Below, one piece after another: positions 18,696 to 27,996 of a stretch of 64,000 nucleotides of DNA. Source of the stretch: Lunatimonas lonarensis (GTDB lineage Bacteria; Bacteroidota; Bacteroidia; Cytophagales; Cyclobacteriaceae); contig NZ_AQHR01000096.1 in the NCBI RefSeq assembly GCF_000390185.1, positions 62,001 to 126,000 on the forward strand, in the 5' to 3' direction. How positions within the stretch are numbered: the first letter of the stretch is position 1; every line of letters starts with the position of its first letter. The notes under the pieces were generated by a model. The model was not told the origin of the DNA. It was given only the letters and a program-made list of their open reading frames with translations, and did not search any database. The position numbers and the translations under genes are program-made.

Positions 18696-19974
18696 ATGCT
18701 ATACGATTTCCACCGCTTTTATTTTGCTGTTTTCCACAGCTTGTGATGTAGACCCCAAGGACAAACCTAATGCCTCTGAAGATGTCCTCCCCGCATCACC
18801 CCTCCACGAAGCAGCGCTGAAAGATAAAGTACTGGGCATGATGGTGGGTAGTGCGATCGGAGATGCGATGGGTGCCCCCACGGAAATGTGGCCCAGAAAA
18901 TCCATCGATGAGGCATATGGCTGGGTGGATCGGCTAGACACCATGACGAGGGATGTTTCTCCCGAGGGAATTTGGGTGCCAAACCTTCCAGCAGGAGGCA
19001 CAACCGATGATACCAGGTGGAAGAAACTAGTTGCTGATTACCTGATTAGTGAGGCTAGTAGTCTGCCCAATCCTAAAGGGCTGGCCCAGCATATTCTTGA
19101 CCGGCACAGCGAATATTTTAAGGAAAGAATGAAAATTGACCCGGAAGACAGCCTTGGGCTGGCTGAAAACTTCCTGCGCAAAGCTTGGTTGGATGAATGG
19201 GCAAAGGTAAGTGCGCCATTTGTTCGAGGAGACTACTCGGAATACAACATCCGGTTGAGTACATTCTACGGGGGGGAGATGGTTTGTGCAGGACTTCTCT
19301 ATTCTCCCGTTATTGGGGCGTTGTTTCCGAGTAACCCAGAAAAGGCCTACTTAGTTGCCTTCGATCTGGCAATTTTCGATTTGGGCTACGCTAGGGATAT
19401 CAGTGCCCTGTCTGCCGCGATGACCGCCGCAGCCATGAATCCGGACGCCACACCCCATACTGTCCTCCAGGTAATTAATGAAATAGATCCCCATCGATAT
19501 ACAGAAAGCCGTTTGGTGGGGCGAACCGCCCATCGAATCCTTGACCTTGCTCAGAGCATCGTAGAACAAGTCAGTAATTCAGGCGGCTCGATACCTGCAG
19601 AAAAAAGCACCCGCCAGCCTCCTACAAAAGAAGAAATGAAGGAAGCATTCGTTTTATTGGACAGGCACCTTCAGGATATGCCCTTTCATGCAGGCGAAAT
19701 ATTTCTTCAGGTCCTGACTGCTTTGATCCTGACAGAGTTTGACTTCGAGCTAAGTTTGCAGTTTTTGGTGAACTACGGCAGAGATAACGATACAACTGCC
19801 GCCATCGCAGGGGCCATTCTGGGTGCTTATTGGGGAATAGAAAAGCTGCCTGATAATATGTACAAACACACTATTAATGTAAACGTAAGCCATCTAGGCC
19901 TTGATATCGAAAAAGTATCAGAGGGACTAACAGAAAAAATCATGTCCTCGTACCGGATAGACCCTTTTCATTAA
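18688..19974 (+). CDS. Lipoprotein ADP-ribosylglycohydrolase family protein
   Basis: A 428-residue protein starting with a lipoprotein signal (MLKCYTISTAFILLFSTAC, Cys19). The body is an ADP-ribosylglycohydrolase fold: GSAIGDAMGAPTEMW near 53-67, GGTTDDTRW near 100 (metal-binding TDD) and GRDNDTTAAIAG near 364, all key acidic metal ligands present. Family members cleave ADP-ribose from proteins or release ADP-ribose-like groups from other ribosides. The signal peptide places it in the periplasm or on the outer membrane, which is unusual for a protein-de-ADP-ribosylating enzyme and suggests an external riboside as substrate. Coupled to the upstream kinase by an 8-base overlap. Confidence 0.85.
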   Translation: MLKCYTISTAFILLFSTACDVDPKDKPNASEDVLPASPLHEAALKDKVLGMMVGSAIGDAMGAPTEMWPRKSIDEAYGWVDRLDTMTRDVSPEGIWVPNLPAGGTTDDTRWKKLVADYLISEASSLPNPKGLAQHILDRHSEYFKERMKIDPEDSLGLAENFLRKAWLDEWAKVSAPFVRGDYSEYNIRLSTFYGGEMVCAGLLYSPVIGALFPSNPEKAYLVAFDLAIFDLGYARDISALSAAMTAAAMNPDATPHTVLQVINEIDPHRYTESRLVGRTAHRILDLAQSIVEQVSNSGGSIPAEKSTRQPPTKEEMKEAFVLLDRHLQDMPFHAGEIFLQVLTALILTEFDFELSLQFLVNYGRDNDTTAAIAGAILGAYWGIEKLPDNMYKHTINVNVSHLGLDIEKVSEGLTEKIMSSYRIDPFH

Positions 19975-20525
19975 TCCCATTTATCTATCTACTCCTTTGC
20001 TTAAATAAAAATATATTAATAGCTTTAATAGCATAAATCAGAATTTAGCTAAGTGGTTAATTCCCTTTGTAAGTCTCTTTCGCCAAGGTAAATCAAGTTT
20101 GTCTATAAACGATCATGCAGTCTCGAACGTGACCCATTGGATTCCTCGCTGACTAAATCAAGATAATACGAAAGGAATTGCCAGCTCATTAAAGTGCCCA
20201 AACCGTTGATTTTTCGACTGAATCTAATAACAGCATTCTCCAAGTGGAGAGATCTTTGGGATCTGGTAGGTTTGCTTTGCCAAACGAAAACTAATAAATC
20301 CGTTGATTCTGTAGACAGAGCGCTTGTCTTTATAGACGACAAAAACATCACCCATTTGATTACATGGAGTTATTTCTTCCTGTTTACAACCGTAACGGTT
20401 GGATGCAGGACAATAAATGATGACCAACCCGATTTCAGTCCTGGCCGGTATTTCCAGATACTTTCCTAACTCGTAGTACGACTTACCAATCGCATTAATT
20501 TACAGCACGTACCCCTACCCAACCT
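19975..20525. other. Noncoding gap, 551 bases
   Basis: No gene is supported here. Short open frames exist on both strands (for example 20103-20351 and 20224-20427 minus) but they overlap one another and lack recognisable motifs. The minus frame reading VYKDKRSVYRINGF could be a decayed gene remnant. No tRNA, terminator or clear -7 box was seen; the promoter of the giant kinase gene at 20526 should lie at its right end. Confidence 0.5.
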
Positions 20526-23500
20526 ATGAATTCTAAACCTGACCCACACCTACCTTCAACAAAAAGGCCTCCCCGTATGCTTCGCATTATGGCGGTAGGT
20601 GCTTCTGCCGGTGGCTTGGAAGCCCTTCAGGATCTCCTTTCCAATCTACAGGTATTGGATAACTGCTGTGTGATCATCGCCCAACACATGAGTCCTACCC
20701 ACCGAAGTATGTTGGTTCAGTTGTTGACAAAAGCCACTTCCTTTCCGGTGGTTGAGGCTACCAATCTGCAAGCCCTTTCAGAAAAAACGATATTCATTAC
20801 TCCGCCCGACACGGAAATCTCCATCAGAGACGAGGCGATCCATTTGGCCAAACCACATTCAAGTATAGGTCCAAAGCCCTCAGTGGATGTGCTGTTTGAA
20901 TCGTTGGCCAAGGAGGATAATCAGGTGATTGCCATTATCCTTTCAGGTACCGGCAGCGATGGTGCCGAGGGAATCAACAGGCTGGCGATGTCGGGCGATG
21001 CATTCATACTTGCACAGGATCCCAGCAGTGCCAAATACGACGGGATGCCTAATGCGGCCATTCAGACTGGGCATGTAAAGAAGATCCTATCTGCCAAAGA
21101 CCTTGGCAAACACCTTTCCGACCTGCTTGCTTCCGCCGAAAGTAAGGGCTTGTTCCGGTCTATGGATGAAAAAAAATCCGCTTATGATAAAGTGGTAGAA
21201 CTGCTTAGCAAAAAAAGCGGCACGGATTTCTCCAACTACAAGACGGCCAGTTTCACCAGAAGGCTGGAAAAAAGAATTTCGTCATTGCACATGGATTCGC
21301 TGGAACGCTACCTTGAGTACTTGGAAGAAAACCCCGAGGAAGTCAACGAACTTTTCAATATGGTTTTTATCGGGGTAACCTCGTTTTTTAGAGACTCCGA
21401 GGCATTTCTCACGTTGGAAACCTACCTAGATCGCCTGGTTCAGGGTAAAAAAAGCCAAGAGTCTATACGGATATGGATTCCGGGATGCTCTACAGGAGAG
21501 GAGGCCTACTCGATTGCTATCCTGCTGCATAAAATGCTTAAACGGTATGCCAAGGAGCATCTGGAGATACAGCTTTTTGCCACGGATATCGATGAACAGG
21601 CTATTGCGCAAGCGAGATCGGCATTTTTCCCCGCCGATTCATTGCAGGTACTTTCCCGTGAGACCATCGAACAATACTTTATCCCGAAGGGGTCTGGATA
21701 CGAAGTCATTAAAGCGATCCGCTCCATGGTCTTGTTTTCCAAGCACGATATCATGCGAAATCCGCCGTTTTTAAAATTGGACCTGATTTCCTGCCGAAAT
21801 CTTCTTATTTATTTTAAAAACTCCCTTCAGCAACAGCTTATCCCGCTGTTTCACTTTGCCCTACTTCCCGGAGGTTACCTTTTCCTTGGAAAATCAGAAT
21901 CCATTGGACCCTTTACATCCCTGTTTGCAGAAGAAAACACCAAACACCGGATCTACAAGAAAAAGATATCACAGGGTCTTCAAACCATCCGGTTTTCGGC
22001 ACTGAAACCACAGACCATGCCCGTCAAGCAGGTACAGGCCACACAAAACCCGCCCGCAAACAACCTAAAGGAATCTGCCCGGAAAACGCTGCTAAAGGCA
22101 CTTGATACCCCTTATGTGGTGGTGAACGAAACCCAGGACATCCAAGAGGTACACGGGGATGTAAGGCTTTTTCTGAGCTTAAGTGAGGGAGGGATCCAGG
22201 CGAATTTGATCAAAATGCTGAACCCTGAACTTCAAATCGAAGTAAGGGCAATACTCAACAAGTGTATTAAGTCCAACACCGGGATAAAAAGCAAAATCAA
22301 AAAATTCAGACTTTTCGACAGCTACCATTATGTCCGTGTCGGTGTTTTTCCACTGATAGATCAACCGGGTTCCGATCCGCTCTACATGGTTCTGTTTGAG
22401 AAACTGGACCTGGAAGACTTCATTCATTCGGATCCGCAAAGTACCGCGCTCCCGGCTGACGAATCGACAAAGTTCAAAGAGCTTGAAGAGGAGCTGAACG
22501 AGACAAAAGAACAACTGCAAACCTACATAGAGGAAATAGAAACCAGTAATGAAGAGCTGCAGTCACTGATAGAAGAGCTACAAAGTACCAATGAAGAGCT
22601 GCAAAGCGCCAACGAGGAACTGGAAACCACCAATGAAGAGTTGCAAAGCACCAACGAGGAAATCCAGGTGGCCTACATGGAGCTAAAATCCGCCCATGAA
22701 ACATTGGAAGCAAAGGAGTTGGAACTTCAAGTGCTCCAAGCCAACTCGGAGGCACTGCTTGACAATGACCTTCAGGCGTTTATTTTGGTCGATAGCTCTT
22801 ATAAAATCCAAAAATTCAATCACCGTGCGGTAGAACTGTTCGAAGACCTAAGCGGAAAGCGTTTGGCTACGGAAAAGCTGATCTTGGATTACCTGCCCGA
22901 AGGAGAAACCGAGCACTTTATCACCAACTTCAAAAAAGTCCTTGACAAGAAAGCCTTCACGGGAGAAAAAAACTTCACCGATCTATCCGGAAAAAACCGC
23001 TGGTTTGCGGTCAATTATGCACCTGTTATTTTCAAGGGCGAATCCGTCACCGGGGTATCGCTCAGTTTGCTGGACATAACGACCCTAAAGGATACCCAAT
23101 CCAGTCTTGTGCTCACCGAAAAGCTGGTATCGGCTGTTTTCAATGTCGTTTCACTCGGTATCTGCGTAACGGATGAATCCGGCATTCTTTTAAACGCGAA
23201 CGATGCTTATTGCGAATTATATGGGTATGAAAAACATGAGCTGGTAGGGGAACACTTTACCAAGGTAGTACCGGTTTCCCAAAAGGAACAACTAAGTTTG
23301 TTGCATGACCAATTCATTAATACGGGATCAGAAACCTTAGGGGAAGCACGCGTTATTTCAAAAGCTGGGGTTAGGATCGATGTGGAGGTAACCGCTGATT
23401 TATTGATCCAACCGGACGGAACCCGATATAAGGTCACTTCCGTAAAAGACATAACCCAGCAAAAAAACATAAAAAAACTGCTGGCGGAAGCACAGAATAT

Positions 23501-26500
23501 GGCCCGTATTGGTGCTTGGGAATATGTTATCGATACCGGTAGTTTAAACTATTCCGAAATTACCAGTCAAATCTATGGGATACCGGATAGCTTTGAGCTG
23601 ACAGTCGAAAATGGTTTGTCCTTTTACCAAGAGGGCAGTAGCAGAAACCAAATCTCCCAGGCATTTAAGGAATGTATGGAGCAGGGCAGGCCCTTTGATA
23701 TGGAGCTGGTATTAGTTGATTTCAATGGAGTCAAGAAATGGGTAAGATCCATCGGAAGGGCAGAAAAATCAGATGATAGCGTTGTACGGATCTTCGGTTC
23801 CATTCAGGATATCACGGATAAGAAAGAGGCCGAAGAACGCATCAAAGAAACCAACCAACGTTTTTCCTACGTCACCCAAGCTACCTCGGATGTAATCTGG
23901 GATTGGGATATCACCAGAGACAAAGTACTATGGGGCGAAAACCATGTCCAAATCTTTGGTGAGCTGCCTTCCGAAAACCTCAGCGACGTAGCACAGGTAC
24001 ATCGAAGGCTAGATCCTGATGAATTGGAGCAGATTATCCAAGATGCTGAGGAAGTGTTGAGATCCGACCGCATCCAATGGCAGTGCGAGCACCGGTACCT
24101 GAAATCAGACGGTAGTTACGCAGTTGTTTCCAACAAAGCACTGATCATTAGAAATAACGAAGGCAAACCTGTGCGGGTGATTGGCGCTATGCAGGACATC
24201 ACAAAGCGGCATTACCAAGAACTCGAGCGCAAAATGCAACGGGAAATCAGTCTTATCTTTAATAAAGGGGGAGAACTGGTAAACACATTGAGTGAGGTCA
24301 TCCAATACCTGGCCGACCTAGCCGCCATTGATTTGGCAGAGGTATGGTTGGTAAGTCCAGACAATACCTCCATCAAATTACTGGCAAACTACAGCCAAAC
24401 AGAGCAGGCTAACCTATTTCGAATAAACAGCCAACAGATTACCACCTTTCAAAAAGGTGAAGGACTGCCTGGAAACGTATGGACTACCGGACAATCGATG
24501 ATTTGGGATCAAGTTGAAGACCATAAGGAATTCGTACGATCGAAAGCAGCAAAGAAATCCGGCATTATTGCCGTTTTTGGCGTGCCATTACAACAAAATG
24601 GCGATATGCTTGGTGTATTGGTTTTCGGTTCCTCAAAGGGGAGGGAACATTTGGAGTCCTTCAAGATGCTCTTTGGCAGCCTCGAGTCCTTCCTTAGTGG
24701 TGAACTGATGCGGAAAAAACTGGAGTCCGAGTTGACTCAGATCATTGAAGGAGCACCCGATCTGATTGGCATCGTAAACTTTGAAGGACATTTCATCAAA
24801 ATCAACGAGGCCGCCAGCCGAATGCTCGAATACTCCATGGACGAGCTGATGTCCCTGCCTTTTTTGGATTTGGTACATCCAGACGACCACTACAAAACTG
24901 AAATGGAGTTTAATCGCCTTATCAACGAAGCCATTCCCTTGGCATTCGAAAACAGGTACCTTGCCAAATCTGGAAAATCCATTTGGATCAGTTGGTCGTC
25001 CCGGGCGATACCGGAGGAACGCATCATTTATGCTTTTGGTAAAGATGTAACTCGACAAAAATCGTTGTTACAATCGCTTGAAAATGCCTATGAACAGGCA
25101 ATGATTGGGGTTTGGGAGACGAATGTTGGTCAGGAGATCACGTATTGGTCGGGCGTTGCCCGGAAAATTCATGAGATTAGCGACACAAAATTTATCCCAT
25201 CCGTGCAGGAAGCCTTGTTGTTTTACAGGGAAGACTACCGATCGCTCGTATCCGAAATGGTCGGCAAATGCTTAGCTACGGGAGAGCTTTTTGATTTTGA
25301 GGCACCGATCATAACTGCTACTGGAAACGAAAAATGGGTTCGGGCTACCGGACAGGCAGAAATCCAACATGGAAAAGTCACCAAAATGTATGGTAGCATA
25401 CAGGACATTCATGCCAGGAAAACAGCCGAGCAGCAAATGCTCATTTTCAAGCAGATCGTCGAAACGTCCCACGAAGGAATCGCCGTGGCTGGCCTAGAAG
25501 GACAGGTAAACTACTTAAACCCGTCCTTCAGCCAAAAACTTGGCTTTACAACCCAAGAACTTCAGGATGCTGGGGGTCCGCCGGCTGTATATGCGGAGCA
25601 GGAGGTCGCTGCCGAGGTCTTTGGGCATCTGTTACGTGGGAAACCTTGGAAAGGAGATATATACCTAGTGGACAAAACAGGCAAAAGAACCCCCTATTTC
25701 TTAAGTGCGGGACCGATCTACGACGAAAAAGGCACCTTGATCGCTGTGTTTGGCATACATACCGATATCAGCGAGCGGATAGAATCGGAAACTGCCCTAA
25801 AACGCAATCTCCAGGCACTGGAGGATTACAAATTTGCCCTTGATCAAGCTGTTATTGTTGCGATCACAGATGTACAGGGAAAAATCACTTCGGTAAACCA
25901 AAAATTCTGTGAAATTTCAAAATACACTCCCGAAGAGCTGATTGGAAAAACCCATCAGATTGTCAATTCAGGGTACCATCCAAAGTCCTTTTTTAACGAG
26001 ATGTGGAAAAAACTTACCAAAGGGCAGGTTTGGCAGGGAGTGATCAAAAACCGCGCAAAAGACGGCAGCGAATACTGGGTAAACTCAACAATGGTGCCAT
26101 TTTTGGATGAAAATGGCCGCCCCAGCCAGTTTTTGGCCCTTCGTTTTGAGGTTACCGAGCAAATACTCGCCACAGAAGAACTCAAAATAGCCAACCGGCA
26201 GCTGGAGAGTCTCAACGAATCCCTTAAAGAACGTGCACAGGAACTGGCAATATCAAATGCTGAATTGGAGCAATTTGCCTACGTAGCTTCCCATGATCTT
26301 CAGGAACCGCTTCGCATGATCACCAGCTTCCTGGCCCAGCTGAATAAAAAATACGGCGAACTGTTCGATGATCGAGCTAAAGAGTACATAGGCTTTGCGC
26401 TAGACGGGGCCAGTCGTATGCGCCAAATCATTCTTGACCTCCTCGAATTTTCAAGGGTAGGAAAGAACGACGAAAGGCTTGGGCCTGTATCACTTGCTGA

Positions 26501-26978
26501 ACTGGTAGCGGAGGTTATCCTGCTTAACCGAAAGGCAATAGAGGAATCCAATGCAAAAATCCATATCGGAGAACTTCCCACCATCCAAAATTACCGAACC
26601 CCACTGATGCAGGTATTCAACAACCTCATCGGAAATGCTTTGAAGTACCGAAAAAAGACGATCCCCCCCTCAATCAATGTCTCCTGTACGGAAAACGAAA
26701 ACAGCTACACCATACGTGTTTCTGACAATGGCATTGGAATAGAAGAAGAATACTTCCAAAAGATATTTGTTATATTTCAGCGGCTACACCACAAAACCGA
26801 ATATTCCGGGACTGGCATCGGACTAGCCATTGTTAAGAAAATCATAGAAAACCTGGGAGGCCATGTTTGGGTGAAATCCAAAAAAGACGAGGGAAGTACC
26901 TTCTATTTCACACTGCTAAAAACCCCGGTAAAGCCGGAAAAAATCAAAAAAGATACACCCTATGAAACCGGCCATTAA
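20526..26978 (+). CDS. Giant CheB-CheR-PAS-GAF histidine kinase (2150 residues)
   Basis: Domains in order: CheB methylesterase at about 20-195 with catalytic Ser in VGASAGG, His in AQHMSPTHR and Asp in GTGSDGAEG; CheR methyltransferase at 215-480 (IPGCSTGEEAYS, FATDIDEQAI, SCRNLLIYF); a PAS-like region at 525-635; a long coiled coil at 645-740 built of repeated (S/T)NEELQS units; eight PAS domains from 745 to 1885 with a GAF domain at about 1240-1395; a DHp domain with ASHDLQEPLR (His1923) and HATPase motifs NLIGNALKY, DNGIGI, GTGIGLAI. All three enzyme activities look intact, yet no chemoreceptor, CheA or CheW is in the window. It overlaps the next kinase gene by 17 bases. Confidence 0.92.
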   Translation: MNSKPDPHLPSTKRPPRMLRIMAVGASAGGLEALQDLLSNLQVLDNCCVIIAQHMSPTHRSMLVQLLTKATSFPVVEATNLQALSEKTIFITPPDTEISIRDEAIHLAKPHSSIGPKPSVDVLFESLAKEDNQVIAIILSGTGSDGAEGINRLAMSGDAFILAQDPSSAKYDGMPNAAIQTGHVKKILSAKDLGKHLSDLLASAESKGLFRSMDEKKSAYDKVVELLSKKSGTDFSNYKTASFTRRLEKRISSLHMDSLERYLEYLEENPEEVNELFNMVFIGVTSFFRDSEAFLTLETYLDRLVQGKKSQESIRIWIPGCSTGEEAYSIAILLHKMLKRYAKEHLEIQLFATDIDEQAIAQARSAFFPADSLQVLSRETIEQYFIPKGSGYEVIKAIRSMVLFSKHDIMRNPPFLKLDLISCRNLLIYFKNSLQQQLIPLFHFALLPGGYLFLGKSESIGPFTSLFAEENTKHRIYKKKISQGLQTIRFSALKPQTMPVKQVQATQNPPANNLKESARKTLLKALDTPYVVVNETQDIQEVHGDVRLFLSLSEGGIQANLIKMLNPELQIEVRAILNKCIKSNTGIKSKIKKFRLFDSYHYVRVGVFPLIDQPGSDPLYMVLFEKLDLEDFIHSDPQSTALPADESTKFKELEEELNETKEQLQTYIEEIETSNEELQSLIEELQSTNEELQSANEELETTNEELQSTNEEIQVAYMELKSAHETLEAKELELQVLQANSEALLDNDLQAFILVDSSYKIQKFNHRAVELFEDLSGKRLATEKLILDYLPEGETEHFITNFKKVLDKKAFTGEKNFTDLSGKNRWFAVNYAPVIFKGESVTGVSLSLLDITTLKDTQSSLVLTEKLVSAVFNVVSLGICVTDESGILLNANDAYCELYGYEKHELVGEHFTKVVPVSQKEQLSLLHDQFINTGSETLGEARVISKAGVRIDVEVTADLLIQPDGTRYKVTSVKDITQQKNIKKLLAEAQNMARIGAWEYVIDTGSLNYSEITSQIYGIPDSFELTVENGLSFYQEGSSRNQISQAFKECMEQGRPFDMELVLVDFNGVKKWVRSIGRAEKSDDSVVRIFGSIQDITDKKEAEERIKETNQRFSYVTQATSDVIWDWDITRDKVLWGENHVQIFGELPSENLSDVAQVHRRLDPDELEQIIQDAEEVLRSDRIQWQCEHRYLKSDGSYAVVSNKALIIRNNEGKPVRVIGAMQDITKRHYQELERKMQREISLIFNKGGELVNTLSEVIQYLADLAAIDLAEVWLVSPDNTSIKLLANYSQTEQANLFRINSQQITTFQKGEGLPGNVWTTGQSMIWDQVEDHKEFVRSKAAKKSGIIAVFGVPLQQNGDMLGVLVFGSSKGREHLESFKMLFGSLESFLSGELMRKKLESELTQIIEGAPDLIGIVNFEGHFIKINEAASRMLEYSMDELMSLPFLDLVHPDDHYKTEMEFNRLINEAIPLAFENRYLAKSGKSIWISWSSRAIPEERIIYAFGKDVTRQKSLLQSLENAYEQAMIGVWETNVGQEITYWSGVARKIHEISDTKFIPSVQEALLFYREDYRSLVSEMVGKCLATGELFDFEAPIITATGNEKWVRATGQAEIQHGKVTKMYGSIQDIHARKTAEQQMLIFKQIVETSHEGIAVAGLEGQVNYLNPSFSQKLGFTTQELQDAGGPPAVYAEQEVAAEVFGHLLRGKPWKGDIYLVDKTGKRTPYFLSAGPIYDEKGTLIAVFGIHTDISERIESETALKRNLQALEDYKFALDQAVIVAITDVQGKITSVNQKFCEISKYTPEELIGKTHQIVNSGYHPKSFFNEMWKKLTKGQVWQGVIKNRAKDGSEYWVNSTMVPFLDENGRPSQFLALRFEVTEQILATEELKIANRQLESLNESLKERAQELAISNAELEQFAYVASHDLQEPLRMITSFLAQLNKKYGELFDDRAKEYIGFALDGASRMRQIILDLLEFSRVGKNDERLGPVSLAELVAEVILLNRKAIEESNAKIHIGELPTIQNYRTPLMQVFNNLIGNALKYRKKTIPPSINVSCTENENSYTIRVSDNGIGIEEEYFQKIFVIFQRLHHKTEYSGTGIGLAIVKKIIENLGGHVWVKSKKDEGSTFYFTLLKTPVKPEKIKKDTPYETGH

Positions 26979-27918
26979 AGTTACGCTTGCCTATTTAGCG
27001 GTAGGCTTTAGCTGGATCTTTTTCAGCGACAGAGCACTTTTGCTCCTGGTTGCCTCCTCCGATATCCCCTATAGCGTAGGATTGCAAACGGCAAAAGGGC
27101 TCACCTATGTAGCTGTTACCGGCATTTTACTATACTTCTTGGTGAGAAGATACATACGTCAAATTGAGCAAAAGGTAAAGGAGCTAGAAGTCCTGAATGA
27201 AAAATTAGAAGAACAAGCAGTACAGCTTAAACAAAGCAATCAGGACCTGGAGCAGTTTGCGTATACGGCCTCCCACGATTTGCAGGAGCCGCTTCGTATG
27301 ATATCGTCCTTTATGGCCCAGTTGGACAAAAAGTATCATGACCAACTGGACGAAAAGGCCCATCAGTATATTTACTTTGCCATTGACGGGGCCAAACGAA
27401 TGCGGAAAATTCTAATCGACTTGTTGGAATATTCCCGGATAGGGAGGCTAACCGCTGGACCTTCCCTTGTGAATACCAAGGAAGTGATAAAAGAATGCGT
27501 GGAAGAACTGGCCCCCCTAATCAAACAAAAACAGGCGGCGGTCTCTATCGAGGGAGATTTCCCTACCCTTTGGTTAGATGATAAACTTGCCAAATTGATC
27601 GTATTTCAGCTTGTTGATAACGCCTTGAAGTTTTGCAAGCAAGACACCAAACCCGTGGTTGATATACGCGGGGAAGATGGTGGAGAAAACTGGAGCCTCA
27701 CTGTTAAGGACAATGGAATTGGAATAGAGGCGGCCTATTTCGAAAAAATATTTGTAATTTTCCAGAAGCTGCACAATGTTTCCTTATATGAAGGTTCGGG
27801 AATTGGGCTTGCTTCGGTTAAAAAAGCAGTGGAAATCCAGGGAGGTAGTGTCCAAGTGACCTCAAGCCTCGGCAATGGGAGTGTATTTACGGTAATATTG
27901 CCCAAAAAAACGGACTAA
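26962..27918 (+). CDS. Membrane histidine kinase, short
   Basis: A 318-residue kinase with two N-terminal membrane helices (about 5-30 and 42-66), a short coiled coil, a DHp domain with TASHDLQEPLR (His105) and a HATPase domain (QLVDNALKF, DNGIGI, GSGIGLASV). The extracytoplasmic loop between the helices is only about 10 residues, so sensing is probably within the membrane or through partners. It starts inside the 3' end of the giant CheB-CheR kinase gene, so production of the two is coupled. No receiver domain is attached. Confidence 0.87.
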   Translation: MKPAIKVTLAYLAVGFSWIFFSDRALLLLVASSDIPYSVGLQTAKGLTYVAVTGILLYFLVRRYIRQIEQKVKELEVLNEKLEEQAVQLKQSNQDLEQFAYTASHDLQEPLRMISSFMAQLDKKYHDQLDEKAHQYIYFAIDGAKRMRKILIDLLEYSRIGRLTAGPSLVNTKEVIKECVEELAPLIKQKQAAVSIEGDFPTLWLDDKLAKLIVFQLVDNALKFCKQDTKPVVDIRGEDGGENWSLTVKDNGIGIEAAYFEKIFVIFQKLHNVSLYEGSGIGLASVKKAVEIQGGSVQVTSSLGNGSVFTVILPKKTD

Positions 27919-27996
27919 CCCGCCATAGATGTCTTTTCTCAACAGCAACACGCTATAAAACGCATTTTGACGCATTCTCGCAATTAAGAACCAATT

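Noticed and set aside
20103-20469. Overlapping short frames on both strands between the glycohydrolase and the giant kinase
   Set aside because: They overlap each other in several frames and carry no motif. One minus-strand frame may be a decayed gene, but evidence is too thin to call.
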